From Phytoamicus setariae (GTDB lineage Bacteria > Pseudomonadota > Alphaproteobacteria > Rhizobiales > Rhizobiaceae), in NCBI RefSeq assembly GCF_016722925.1, contig NZ_JAEQNC010000001.1, positions 62,001 to 126,000 on the forward strand: a stretch of DNA of 64,000 bases. The letters are read 5' to 3'. The notes under the pieces were generated by a model. The model made no database searches, was not told the origin of the DNA, and worked only from the letters and a program-made list of their open reading frames with translations. Positions 16,387-24,454 of this stretch are shown piece after piece (the stretch's first letter is position 1; every line of letters begins with the position of its first letter). A program made the position numbers and the translations under genes.

Positions 16387-17745
16387 GTGACCAAGTTTTT
16401 ATTCGCTTCAGTAGCCCTTGCCGCCCTGACAGGGATTCCGGCGCTCGCTGAAGAAGCGGTTTTTCCGGCGAAGCTTGTCGGCCATGCCATTCTGCCCGCC
16501 AACACGATCATACCGGCGCCGGCGGATGCTGCCGAGCATCTGAAAACTTCAGCCAAGTTCACCACGCCCGACCGCAAGCGCGCCGCAGGCATTGGCACTG
16601 TCGCTGGCAAGGACGGCGTTGTGCCGACCGGTCTTTCCATGCCCTTCGATGGTCAGGCGATGCAGGGATTTTCCGGCATCAAGGCAATGGAGGACGGCAC
16701 ATTCTGGAGCCTTTCCGACAACGGCTTTGGTGCAAAGATGAACTCCAGCGATTCCATGTTGATGCTGCATCATCTGTCCTTCGACTGGAAGAACGGCAAG
16801 GTCCAGGCGCTGGAGACCGTCTTCCTCTCTGATCCGGACAAGAAGGCGCCGTTCCCCATCGTCATGGAAGGCGCTGAAAAGCGTTACCTGACGGGCGCCG
16901 ATTTCGACGTCGAGTCGATCCAGCCGGTGGCCGATGGTTTCTGGGTCGGTGAAGAATTCGGCCCCTATATCCTCAAGTTCAGCCGCGACGGCAAGCTGAC
17001 AGACGTTATCGCGACCAAGGCGGGCGACATCGAGGTCAAGTCTCCCGACAACCCGACGATGACATTGCCGGCAAAGCCGAACATGAAATTACCGGTCTAC
17101 AACCTCAAGCGCTCGGGCGGTTATGAAGGCCTGGCGATGTCCAAGGACGCAAGCAAGCTTTACGGCATGCTCGAGGGGCCGCTGTTTCAGGAAGACAGCT
17201 CGGTAGAGAAGGCCGATGGTCAGACCGCGTTGCGCATTCTTGAACTCGATGCCGCCTCCAAGGCTTGGACCGGTCGCTTCTGGTTCTATCCGCTGTCGGA
17301 GGGCGGCGAAGCGATCGGCGATTTCAACATGCTGGATGCGACGTCCGCACTGGTGATCGAGCGCGACAATGGCGCCGGCTCTGCGGACAAGGCTTGCGCC
17401 GATCCCGAAAATCCGAAGTCCGATTGCTTTGCCGTCCCGGCCAAGTTCAAGCGCATCTACAAGATCGAAATGACGGATGAAAATGTCGGCAAGTCGGCCC
17501 GCAAGATCGGCTACATCGACCTGATGAAGATCGCGGATCCGGACAACAAGAAGATCCACGGCGGCGGCGACGGCTATTACGATATGCCTTTCGTCACGAT
17601 CGAAAATGTCGACCGCGTCGATGCAACCCATATCATCGTCGGCAATGACAACAACTTGCCGTTTTCTTCCGGGCGTACGCTCGGCAAGGCAGACGACAAC
17701 GAATTCGTGCTGCTCGAAGTGGGCGAGTTCCTGAACGCCAAGTAG
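16387..17745 (+). CDS. Exported esterase-like / phytase-like protein
   Basis: Start placed at GTG 16387, since AGGTGAT lies just upstream and the translation then opens with a signal peptide (TKFLFASVALAALTGIPALAEE). It has 452 residues. It matches the phytase-like esterase domain: GMGFSGIKAMEDGTFWSLSD-like sequence near residues 95-115 (here MQGFSGIKAMEDGTFWSLSD), GFWVGEEFGPYILKF, GGYEGLAMSKD and IVGNDNNLPFSSGR. Family members are periplasmic or secreted propeller proteins, some with alkaline phosphatase or phytase activity. The substrate here is not known. Confidence 0.85.
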   Translation: MTKFLFASVALAALTGIPALAEEAVFPAKLVGHAILPANTIIPAPADAAEHLKTSAKFTTPDRKRAAGIGTVAGKDGVVPTGLSMPFDGQAMQGFSGIKAMEDGTFWSLSDNGFGAKMNSSDSMLMLHHLSFDWKNGKVQALETVFLSDPDKKAPFPIVMEGAEKRYLTGADFDVESIQPVADGFWVGEEFGPYILKFSRDGKLTDVIATKAGDIEVKSPDNPTMTLPAKPNMKLPVYNLKRSGGYEGLAMSKDASKLYGMLEGPLFQEDSSVEKADGQTALRILELDAASKAWTGRFWFYPLSEGGEAIGDFNMLDATSALVIERDNGAGSADKACADPENPKSDCFAVPAKFKRIYKIEMTDENVGKSARKIGYIDLMKIADPDNKKIHGGGDGYYDMPFVTIENVDRVDATHIIVGNDNNLPFSSGRTLGKADDNEFVLLEVGEFLNAK

Positions 17746-17764
17746 TTTTTGAGGCTACAAAAAG

Positions 17765-17799
17765 AAGCCGCCCCGGATCGAGCCGGGGCGGCTTTCATA
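17765..17799. terminator. Bidirectional terminator between the phytase-like gene and irr
   Basis: A 12-bp GC-rich stem (17765-17776 with 17783-17794). The minus-strand side continues TTCTTTTT, a good T-tract for irr; the plus side has a weaker one. Confidence 0.8.
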
Positions 17800-17839
17800 T
17801 GTTCATGGCCGTGGAAGTTGCTCTGGCGGAAAGCCGTTT

Positions 17840-18259
17840 TCAGGCTTTCTTTTCTCGCAGTCGGATCACCACGTCGACATGGGCGATTTCCATACCGGCC
17901 GGCGGCTCGGGCAGGTTCTCGATCGTGATGTTGGAAAGCGGGATATCCAGCACCTCGTTGCGGCCTTCCACAAAGAAATGATGGTGGTCGGAAACATTGG
18001 TATCGAAATAGGTGCGATTGCCTTCGACCGCCAGTACGCGGATCATCTTGGCTTCCGTGAACTGGTGCAGCGTGTTGTAGACGGTGGCCAGCGACACGTC
18101 GATGCCTGCCTCGGACGCTTCTTCGTGCAGTTCCTCGACTGTCAGGTGCCGATCACCCTTGGCATAGAGCAGTGTTGCAAGCGCCATCCGTTGGCGGGTT
18201 GGGCGCAATCCTGCGTGCCGCAATCTCGCCTCGGTCTTTGTCGATTGATCGGTGGCCAT
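17840..18259 (-). CDS. irr: Iron response regulator of the Fur family
   Basis: 139 residues. The winged helix is seen in GLRPTRQRMALATLL and SLATVYNTLHQFTEAKMIR, and a HHH triplet at residues 92-94 (DHHHFF) is the haem-linked signature of rhizobial Irr. The protein has no cysteine at all, so it lacks both the structural CxxC zinc sites of Fur and the N-terminal Cys-Pro haem motif of Bradyrhizobium Irr. This matches the Rhizobium-type Irr, which represses haem and iron-using genes under low iron. It is divergent from fabA, an order known in rhizobia. Confidence 0.93.
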   Translation of the reverse strand: MATDQSTKTEARLRHAGLRPTRQRMALATLLYAKGDRHLTVEELHEEASEAGIDVSLATVYNTLHQFTEAKMIRVLAVEGNRTYFDTNVSDHHHFFVEGRNEVLDIPLSNITIENLPEPPAGMEIAHVDVVIRLREKKA

Positions 18260-18386
18260 AAAATGCCGCGCTCCACGCCAGTTTAAATAGGAGTATTTTG
18301 GTCAACGATATATAGGCTGACAGCAGTTGTTTCAACAGGTTTCGGCATCACCGCCTTTTGGAGGCCCCGGAAAACAGCGAATTGGG

Positions 18387-18414
18387 TTGGCTTTTTCAAG
18401 TCACATCCTATATT
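18387..18414 (+). promoter_or_regulatory. Candidate fabA promoter
   Basis: TTGGCT at 18387-18392 and TATATT at 18409-18414 are separated by 16 bp, about 75 bp before fabA. This is close to the alphaproteobacterial housekeeping pattern but imperfect in the -35 box. No transcription data support it. Confidence 0.35.
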
Positions 18415-18487
18415 GGCGCTAGCTGGATGCTCCGCCGACGCCGTCGGGGGCCTGAATTACATATGAAGAGAAGGGGGATAGCCTTTT

Positions 18488-19003
18488 ATGGCCGTTCAGA
18501 AATCAAGCTATACCTATGAAGAGATTCTGAGTTGTGCGCACGGCGAGCTGTTCGGCCCGGGCAATGCGCAGCTGCCCCTTCCTCCGATGCTGATGGTTCA
18601 TCGCATCACCGATATTTCCGAAACCGGCGGGGCCTTCGACAAGGGCTATATTCGCGCCGAATATGACGTTCGTCCTGATGATTGGTATTTCCCCTGTCAT
18701 TTTGAAGGCAATCCGATCATGCCGGGCTGCCTGGGCCTTGACGGCATGTGGCAGTTGACCGGCTTCTTCCTTGGCTGGCTTGGGGAAGAAGGGCGCGGCA
18801 TGGCCCTGTCCACAGGCGAAGTGAAGTTCAAGGGCATGGTCCGCCCGAACACAAAGCTCATTGAATACGGTATCGACTTCAAGCGCGTCATGCGCGGCCG
18901 CCTGGTTCTCGGCACTGCCGATGGCTGGCTCAAGGCTGACGGCGAGACCATATACCAGGCGTCCGATCTCCGGGTCGGTCTGTCCAAGGAGAAAGCGGCC
19001 TGA
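18488..19003 (+). CDS. fabA: Bifunctional 3-hydroxydecanoyl-ACP dehydratase/isomerase
   Basis: 171 residues. It dehydrates 3-hydroxydecanoyl-ACP and isomerises the double bond from trans-2 to cis-3, which starts unsaturated fatty acid synthesis. The catalytic His and Asp are in [20 protein letters not shown] (H71, D85). Length equals E. coli FabA. A GGGGGATAG stretch lies before the ATG. It leads the fabA-fabB-fabI run, with 44 bp to fabB. Confidence 0.97.
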   Translation: MAVQKSSYTYEEILSCAHGELFGPGNAQLPLPPMLMVHRITDISETGGAFDKGYIRAEYDVRPDDWYFPCHFEGNPIMPGCLGLDGMWQLTGFFLGWLGEEGRGMALSTGEVKFKGMVRPNTKLIEYGIDFKRVMRGRLVLGTADGWLKADGETIYQASDLRVGLSKEKAA

Positions 19004-19047
19004 GCACCAGCTCCGGCCCGAATGTCAACCACTGAAGGTTTGAAGCT

Positions 19048-20268
19048 ATGAGACGTGTCGTTGTCACCGGTCTTGGGATCGTGTCATCCATCGGCAATGA
19101 TGCCGCCGAAGTCACTGAAGCCCTGCGCAATGCAAAGTCCGGCATCTCGCATTCCCCCGATTTTGCCGAACACGGCTTCAAGTGCCAGGTTTGGGGTGCC
19201 CCGAAGATTGACGTGACGGGGATGGTGGATCGCCGCGCGACCCGCTTCCTGTCGACCGGCGGACAGTGGAATCACATCGCGATGCTGCAGGCGATTGCCG
19301 ACTCCGGCGTCGAGGAGAGCGATATCTCCAACGAACGCACCGGCATCATCATGGGTTCGGGCGGTCCGTCCACGCGCCAGATCGTCGAGGCGGCCGATAT
19401 CACCCGCCAGAACAACAGCCCCAAGCGCATAGGCCCGTTTGCGGTTCCCAAGGCTATGTCTTCGACGGCATCGGCCACGCTGGCCACCTGGTTCAAGATC
19501 CACGGCGTCAACTATTCGATTTCGTCGGCCTGCTCGACGTCGGCGCATTGCATCGGCAATGCGGCGGAGATGATCCAGTGGGGCAAGCAGGATATGATGT
19601 TTGCCGGTGGGCACGAAGACCTCGACTGGTCGATGTCGAACCTCTTCGACGCCATGGGCGCGATGTCCTCCAAGTACAATGACACGCCGGAACGCGCTTC
19701 GCGCGCTTACGATGCCAACCGCGACGGTTTTGTCATCGCCGGTGGAGCAGGCGTTCTCATCCTCGAGGAACTCGAGCATGCCAAGGCGCGCGGCGCCAAG
19801 ATCTATTGCGAACTGACGGGCTACGGCGCGACGTCGGACGGTTACGACATGGTCGCACCCTCCGGTGAGGGTGCCATCCGCTGCATGCGTCAGGCGCTGT
19901 CGACCGTCAAGAACCGCGTCGACTACGTCAACACCCACGGCACCTCGACGCCGGTTGGCGACAGCAAGGAAATCGGCGCCATTCGCGAAGTCTTCGGCGC
20001 TGACATGCCGCATGTCCAGTCGACGAAGTCCCTTACCGGCCATTCGCTCGGCGCAGCCGGCGTTCAGGAAGCGATCTACTCGATCCTGATGATGCAGAAC
20101 AAGTTCATCGGCGAAAGCGCCCACATCGAGACGCTGGATCCGGAATTCGACGGCGTGCCGATCGTGCGCAAGCGGATCGACGATGCAAAGATCGACACGG
20201 CGCTTTCGAACTCCTTCGGCTTCGGCGGGACTAACGCGACGCTCGTCTTCGAGCGCTTTAATGGGTGA
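19048..20268 (+). CDS. fabB: 3-oxoacyl-ACP synthase I
   Basis: 406 residues. It elongates the cis-3-decenoyl-ACP made by FabA. The Cys-His-His triad is visible: [11 protein letters not shown] (C162), [12 protein letters not shown] (H297) and [11 protein letters not shown] (H332). It is preceded by fabA and its stop is 4 bp from the fabI ATG, so the three genes form one operon. Confidence 0.97.
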   Translation: MRRVVVTGLGIVSSIGNDAAEVTEALRNAKSGISHSPDFAEHGFKCQVWGAPKIDVTGMVDRRATRFLSTGGQWNHIAMLQAIADSGVEESDISNERTGIIMGSGGPSTRQIVEAADITRQNNSPKRIGPFAVPKAMSSTASATLATWFKIHGVNYSISSACSTSAHCIGNAAEMIQWGKQDMMFAGGHEDLDWSMSNLFDAMGAMSSKYNDTPERASRAYDANRDGFVIAGGAGVLILEELEHAKARGAKIYCELTGYGATSDGYDMVAPSGEGAIRCMRQALSTVKNRVDYVNTHGTSTPVGDSKEIGAIREVFGADMPHVQSTKSLTGHSLGAAGVQEAIYSILMMQNKFIGESAHIETLDPEFDGVPIVRKRIDDAKIDTALSNSFGFGGTNATLVFERFNG

Positions 20269-20272
20269 GGCC

Positions 20273-21079
20273 ATGACCGGGATCATGCAGGGAAAGCGCG
20301 GCCTCATCATGGGGGTCGCCAACAGTCACTCCATCGCCTGGGGGATCGCCAGAACGCTGGCTGCGCAGGGCGCGGAACTGGCCTTCACCTATCAGGGTGA
20401 AGCGCTGGAGAAACGCGTCAGGCCGCTGGCGGCCGAAGCCAATTCCGATTTCCTGCTCGAATGTGACGTGGAAGATCTGGCATCGGTCGACAAGGTGTTT
20501 TCGTCGATCGAAGCGCGGTGGGGCGGGCTGGACTTTATCGTCCATGCCATTGGCTTCTCCGACAAGAATGAGCTCAAGGGGCTCTATGCCGACACGACAC
20601 GCGACAACTTCACCAAGACGATGTTGATCTCGTGCTTCTCGTTTACGGAAGTCGCCAAGCGAGCCGCCGATCTTATGGGCGAGGACGGTTCGATGTTGAC
20701 GCTGACTTATGGCGGCTCGGTGCGTATCATGCCGAACTACAACGTCATGGGTGTCGCCAAGGCGGCGCTCGAGGCGTCCGTTCGCTACCTTTCGTCGGAT
20801 TACGGTCCACGCGGCATCAGGGTCAACGCTATCTCTGCAGGCCCGATCCGTACGCTCGCGGGCGCCGGTATCTCGGATGCGCGCGCCATGCTTTCCTGGC
20901 AGCAGAAGAACTCGCCGTTGCGCCGTACGGTGACAATCGACGATGTCGGCAACTCTGCGCTTTACCTGCTGTCGCCACTTTCGAGCGGCGTTACGGGTGA
21001 GATCCACTATGTCGATGCCGGCTACAACATCACGTCGATGCCGACGCTCGAGACGCTGGGCAAGAACGACGCTGAATAA
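20273..21079 (+). CDS. fabI: Enoyl-ACP reductase (NADH)
   Basis: 268 residues. It reduces trans-2-enoyl-ACP in the last step of each fatty-acid elongation cycle. The short-chain dehydrogenase fold shows GLIMGVANSHSIAWGIA at the nucleotide site, HAIGFSDK, and YNVMGVAKAALE, which gives the FabI Y-x6-K pair. Start placed at 20273 (MTGIMQGKRG); an ATG at 20261 overlapping the fabB stop is an alternative. It ends the fabABI operon at a terminator. Rhizobia often hold two fabI copies. Confidence 0.96.
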   Translation: MTGIMQGKRGLIMGVANSHSIAWGIARTLAAQGAELAFTYQGEALEKRVRPLAAEANSDFLLECDVEDLASVDKVFSSIEARWGGLDFIVHAIGFSDKNELKGLYADTTRDNFTKTMLISCFSFTEVAKRAADLMGEDGSMLTLTYGGSVRIMPNYNVMGVAKAALEASVRYLSSDYGPRGIRVNAISAGPIRTLAGAGISDARAMLSWQQKNSPLRRTVTIDDVGNSALYLLSPLSSGVTGEIHYVDAGYNITSMPTLETLGKNDAE

Positions 21080-21127
21080 GCAACTGCGAACCGGCCGCGG
21101 CGATCGCCAGGCTGGTCGGAAATGAAC

Positions 21128-21165
21128 AAAGGGCCGTCGAACATCATGTTCGACGGCCCTTTTGT
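21128..21165 (+). terminator. Terminator of the fabABI operon
   Basis: A 16-bp perfect inverted repeat (21128-21143 with 21147-21162), a three-base loop and a short T run. It lies 49 bp after fabI. Confidence 0.85.
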
Positions 21166-21293
21166 CATACGCACTACTGGAAATTCGGTGCTGCAGGCGA
21201 TCCGCCGTCCTCGGACTCCACATTAACCAGGTGCCGATAGAGGTGGCACACAGATCTGCTGTGGAAACACCAGCAGCACCCGCCCGGAATCGA

Positions 21294-21542
21294 TTACTTG
21301 TAGTCGATCCCGATCAGGCCTTGCGAAACGGCGATACCGATCGCATGAAGTCGGTTTTTTGCACCGAGCTTGCGCTCCGCGCAGTAAAGAAGGATTTCGA
21401 CTTCCTTCTCGCTGGCATTCAGTTCACTGCCGATCTGGTTCGTCCGGTGGCCGTTAGCGGCGAGTTTCAGACAATCGAGTTCAAGTCGAGACAGTTCGAT
21501 CAGCTCGTCCTTGATGCTCAATTTCAGGGAATTCTGGCTCAT
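21294..21542 (-). CDS. Small LuxR-type helix-turn-helix protein
   Basis: 82 residues from the ATG at 21542 (MSQNSLKLSIKDELIELSRL). An upstream frame extends to 21695 but its sequence is unlike the family, so the short form is preferred. The body is a GerE/LuxR DNA-binding domain: LDCLKLAANGHRTNQIGSEL, then SEKEVEILLYCAERKLGAKN. No receiver or autoinducer domain is present. Such stand-alone HTH proteins occur in rhizobia, but targets are unknown. It lies between fabI and the AraC-type gene. Confidence 0.75.
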   Translation of the reverse strand: MSQNSLKLSIKDELIELSRLELDCLKLAANGHRTNQIGSELNASEKEVEILLYCAERKLGAKNRLHAIGIAVSQGLIGIDYK

Positions 21543-21866
21543 TACAACATACCGTTTCGCGTTGTCCCGCTTGAAGCCCCTCCTTGCTCCACACGGGATG
21601 TGTTCGTTCACCATTGATGTAACTGCATTGAAACGTACTGGGTTCCGCACAAAACAAGCCCGCCTCGCGGTCCCCCTCGCAAAGCGGTGTGTCACAACCC
21701 AGTTTCATTTCGGATTGGCGGTGTAATAGTTCGAAACAGATTTCGGCGCATTCACTCGACACGCCAAACTTTTGAACAAATGCTAAAAATATTGGCGCCG
21801 CAAGTGAAGTTCCTGCATGACGCGCGACCGCGTCTTCAGGATTTTCCATGCAGCAAGCCGAGCCTT

Positions 21867-22895
21867 TTACACTGCCGCCTTGCGGACATCGCGCGGTGTC
21901 TTGCCAAACCATCGGAGCGTTGAGCGTGTGAACGCGCTGGGCGCGGAATAGCCAAGACGCAACGCGATCTCGGCGGCGCTCAGGTCGGTCTCGGCGAGCA
22001 GTTTTTCTGCCAGCCCACGCCGCACCTCGTCGCGCGTATCATTGAGGCTGGTGCCTGCGTCTGCCAGGCGCCGCTGTAGCGTTCTCTCGGAAACGCGAAA
22101 GAATTCAGCAGCTTCGCTGAGGCTGATGACACTCTCCGATATCCGGGAAAGAATGAACTCCCTCAGTTCCTCAGTGAAGTCAGCTTCTTTTTGTGGGGGT
22201 GGTCGAAGCGACCTGCATTGCAGATCCATCAATCTGAAAAGGCGGGGATCGCCATTGGGGTTGCGCACAGAGAAGAGTTCGGCAGGCAGCTTGATTGAGT
22301 TGACGCGGCGATCGAAGTTCACCTTTCGGGAGATTTTTTCGCGATAGAGTGCCTGGCTCTTAGGCTTCGGGCGCTCCATTCCGACCTCGATGAAGTCGGT
22401 CCGGCTGCCGAGAATGGTCCTTAACCGCTGCAGGATAAGCGCCATTCCCATGTCAACATATTGATTTCGCTTGAGTATCAGGGGCGAGTAAGAAAACTCG
22501 ACTTCTGCACTGAACTCATTGATGGTGAACTTGATATAGCTTTTGGATGAGACGTACTGTTGGTGCTCGCCCAAAAACCGAAGGAAGTCGAGCGCGGTGG
22601 GCGCGGCCATCAGCCCGTATCCATATGGGCCCGTCGAGCCCGAACGGAAGTGTTCGGTGGCTTTAAGCCCGAACATGTCGTCATTGGCAATAAGCGCACA
22701 CGTTTCCAGTAGCCTGCAAAGCCGGTCCAGGCTGATGCGCCCTGTTAGATCGCTGAACGTGGCGGGGTCGATATCAAGGGCCGCACATATGGGTACGATA
22801 TCGATTCCATAGAGCGCAGCGGTCTCGCCGATCGCTGAAGCGAGACCGGAAGGCGCCGAGTATCGATCGAGTTCGGTTTCGCGTTTGATAGCCAT
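21867..22895 (-). CDS. AraC-family transcriptional regulator
   Basis: 342 residues from the ATG at 22895, with no clear ribosome site. Residues 20 to about 210 form the ArgR/OruR-type N-terminal domain (SAIGETAALYGIDIVPICAA, GPYGYGLMAAPTALDFLRFL). The C-terminal AraC double HTH shows FRVSERTLQRRLADAGTSLN and ALRLGYSAPSAFTRSTLRWF. Relatives control amino-acid or lipid catabolism genes. A 19-bp palindrome lies 73 bp upstream. No obvious target gene is adjacent. Confidence 0.9.
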   Translation of the reverse strand: MAIKRETELDRYSAPSGLASAIGETAALYGIDIVPICAALDIDPATFSDLTGRISLDRLCRLLETCALIANDDMFGLKATEHFRSGSTGPYGYGLMAAPTALDFLRFLGEHQQYVSSKSYIKFTINEFSAEVEFSYSPLILKRNQYVDMGMALILQRLRTILGSRTDFIEVGMERPKPKSQALYREKISRKVNFDRRVNSIKLPAELFSVRNPNGDPRLFRLMDLQCRSLRPPPQKEADFTEELREFILSRISESVISLSEAAEFFRVSERTLQRRLADAGTSLNDTRDEVRRGLAEKLLAETDLSAAEIALRLGYSAPSAFTRSTLRWFGKTPRDVRKAAV

Positions 22896-22967
22896 TTGGC
22901 GCAATATGTTAAGTTGTTGGCGCCGAATGCTAACACAGGTGTTTCCCGGTGTCTTGCCCTGAAAATG

Positions 22968-22986
22968 ACACAATTGCGAATTGTGT
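22968..22986. promoter_or_regulatory. 19-bp palindrome upstream of the AraC gene
   Basis: ACACAATT-GCG-AATTGTGT, perfect 8-bp arms around a 3-bp spacer, 73 bp upstream of the AraC-type start. Position and symmetry suggest an operator or autoregulatory site; the binding protein is unknown. Confidence 0.5.
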
Positions 22987-23208
22987 GGAGTAGTCGTAAG
23001 TAGATGAAATATAACGATATAATGGAGAAGTTCGGCGCGTTTCCGGGCGTTCGGTCACAATGCCGCGCTGTTTTGTGGGCGACGAAAGAGCATATGACCG
23101 AGGCCGTCAGGAACGGGTATGCATAAGGGGCAGGTCGGCACTGCAATTATGCGTTGCCGACTATGCTGGATTCGCGGCTTTACAAGACCGTCAATCGACT
23201 GCTTGGGC

Positions 23209-23243
23209 CAGCCGCCCGCAAATTTGCGTGCGGCTGCTGTATT
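23209..23243. terminator. Hairpin downstream of the RsmC-like gene
   Basis: Two abutting 14-bp arms (23209-23222 with 23223-23236, one mismatch), then CTGTATTTTT on the plus strand. It sits just past the stop of the minus-strand methyltransferase. The minus side lacks a T-tract, so strength in that direction is doubtful. Confidence 0.5.
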
Positions 23244-23250
23244 TTTAATG

Positions 23251-24267
23251 TCACTTCTTGCCCGATAGAACCTTGTAGCGGGCGTTGCGGGCTACTTCGC
23301 CGCTGGTCCGGAACAGTTCCTTGAGCACCGGCTCGTATGGCAGCCCGCGATTGGCGACCATAAGCAATTCACCGCCGGATTTCAGCGCGCTGGCTGCCAT
23401 CTTGATCATCGCCTGGCCCAGCGAAGGCTCGGTGGCATGGCCTTCGTGGAAGGGCGGGTTCATGATGATCAGGTCGTAGCGGTGCTTGACCTCCTCGCGA
23501 GCGAGATCGTGCCAGAAGTAACGTGCGCTGAGTTTGGGAGCCAGTGTGTTGAGGTTGCGGCGAGCCGCCTCGAGCGATGGATGGTCGGCCTCGTAAAGGT
23601 CGATGCCTTCGACGTTCGGCGAAGCCGAATAGAATTCGGAGGCGAGAAAGCCCCAGCCGGCTCCAAAATCCGCAACCAGCTTCTTGTAATCCTTGGGGAA
23701 GTAGCGTGCCAGGAATACCGAGCCTGGGTCGGCTTCTCCATGCGAAAACATTCCCGGTGCGGTCACGAAGCGGTCGAGTACGAATGCCTGCGGCTGCACC
23801 AAGGCTTTGGTGATCGTTTCACTGTCCACGGGCCTGGCAAACCAGAACGCCTGTGCATGGTACTTGGCAAGATGCTCGGTCTCTAGCCCCAGGCCGCCCA
23901 CGCGCTTGCGCAGCGATTGCACGCCGTCTTCCTTCGAGCCGGCAACCACGATGCGGGCGCCGGGGCGAACCCGCTTCAGGGCATCAGCAAGATAGTTCTC
24001 GTTGGCGCCGCGATGGCGGTTCAGCAGGACCAGCGCCATGTCGTAGTCCTCGCCCTCGGTGAAGGGCTGGGCCTCGATGCCACGACGCATCAAGCCGTTG
24101 TAGAGAGGTCGGAACGGCTGCACGGCGGTGATTGCCGCACCGAAGTCTTCCGGAAGGTCGAAGCCGGCCTCCGCACCGAGGAAGAGGACACGCTCGCCTT
24201 GCGCAGGCGGGGTCAGCGTTCGTGTGGCGAAAGGATGGAATAGGGTTTTTACGGCGTCACGGCTCAT
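23251..24267 (-). CDS. RsmC-like class I SAM-dependent methyltransferase
   Basis: 338 residues with the two-domain RsmC layout. The N-terminal half is a degenerate methyltransferase-like domain. The C-terminal half has LVADFGAGWGFLASEF (SAM site), GIDLYEADHPSLEAAR, and YDLIIMNPPFHEG, the NPPF motif of N-methyltransferases that act on nucleotide amino groups. RsmC makes m2G at 16S rRNA position 1207. Which rRNA guanine is modified here is inferred from family. Confidence 0.88.
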   Translation of the reverse strand: MSRDAVKTLFHPFATRTLTPPAQGERVLFLGAEAGFDLPEDFGAAITAVQPFRPLYNGLMRRGIEAQPFTEGEDYDMALVLLNRHRGANENYLADALKRVRPGARIVVAGSKEDGVQSLRKRVGGLGLETEHLAKYHAQAFWFARPVDSETITKALVQPQAFVLDRFVTAPGMFSHGEADPGSVFLARYFPKDYKKLVADFGAGWGFLASEFYSASPNVEGIDLYEADHPSLEAARRNLNTLAPKLSARYFWHDLAREEVKHRYDLIIMNPPFHEGHATEPSLGQAMIKMAASALKSGGELLMVANRGLPYEPVLKELFRTSGEVARNARYKVLSGKK

Positions 24268-24307
24268 GTTGTGTGGCTTTCTCTTTGGGGCGAACTGCAG
24301 TGCGTCC

Positions 24308-24381
24308 GCCCCCTCATCCGGCCCTTCGGCCTATCTTTCCAGCAACTGGCAAAAGTCGCCCGAAGGGCCGGATGAGGGGGC
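24308..24381. repeat. RIME-like palindromic intergenic repeat
   Basis: Perfect 22-bp arms at 24308-24329 and 24360-24381 around a 30-base centre. The arm core CCCCCTCATCCGGCCCTTCG resembles the palindromic intergenic elements spread through rhizobial and related genomes (RIME and similar). It lies between the RsmC-like gene and pnp, both reading leftward. No protein is encoded. Confidence 0.7.
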
Positions 24382-24405
24382 ATTCTTGTATGCTTCGTGA
24401 ATATG

Positions 24406-24431
24406 AAAAAGGCGCGGGAGTTTCCCGCGCC
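24406..24431 (-). terminator. Terminator of pnp
   Basis: A 9-bp GC-rich stem (24411-24419 with 24423-24431). Reading leftward it is followed by TTTTT at 24410-24406. It lies 24 bp past the pnp stop. Confidence 0.88.
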
Positions 24432-24454
24432 TCAATCCAAGTCGCGAGAAGCGC

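Larger units (their letters stand above)
22896..23250. other. 355-bp non-coding stretch between the AraC gene and the RsmC-like gene
   Basis: No convincing gene on either strand. It holds the 19-bp palindrome at 22968-22986 and a hairpin at 23209-23236. The rest shows no repeat or RNA that I can recognise. The short open frames in it lack ribosome sites and family-like sequence. Confidence 0.6.

Noticed and set aside
22745-23146. A 133-codon minus-strand frame upstream of the AraC gene
   Set aside because: It overlaps the AraC coding region, has no ribosome site and no family-like sequence.
24308-24381. Long palindrome read as a terminator
   Set aside because: The 30-base centre and lack of a T-tract do not fit; a proper pnp terminator lies at 24406-24431.
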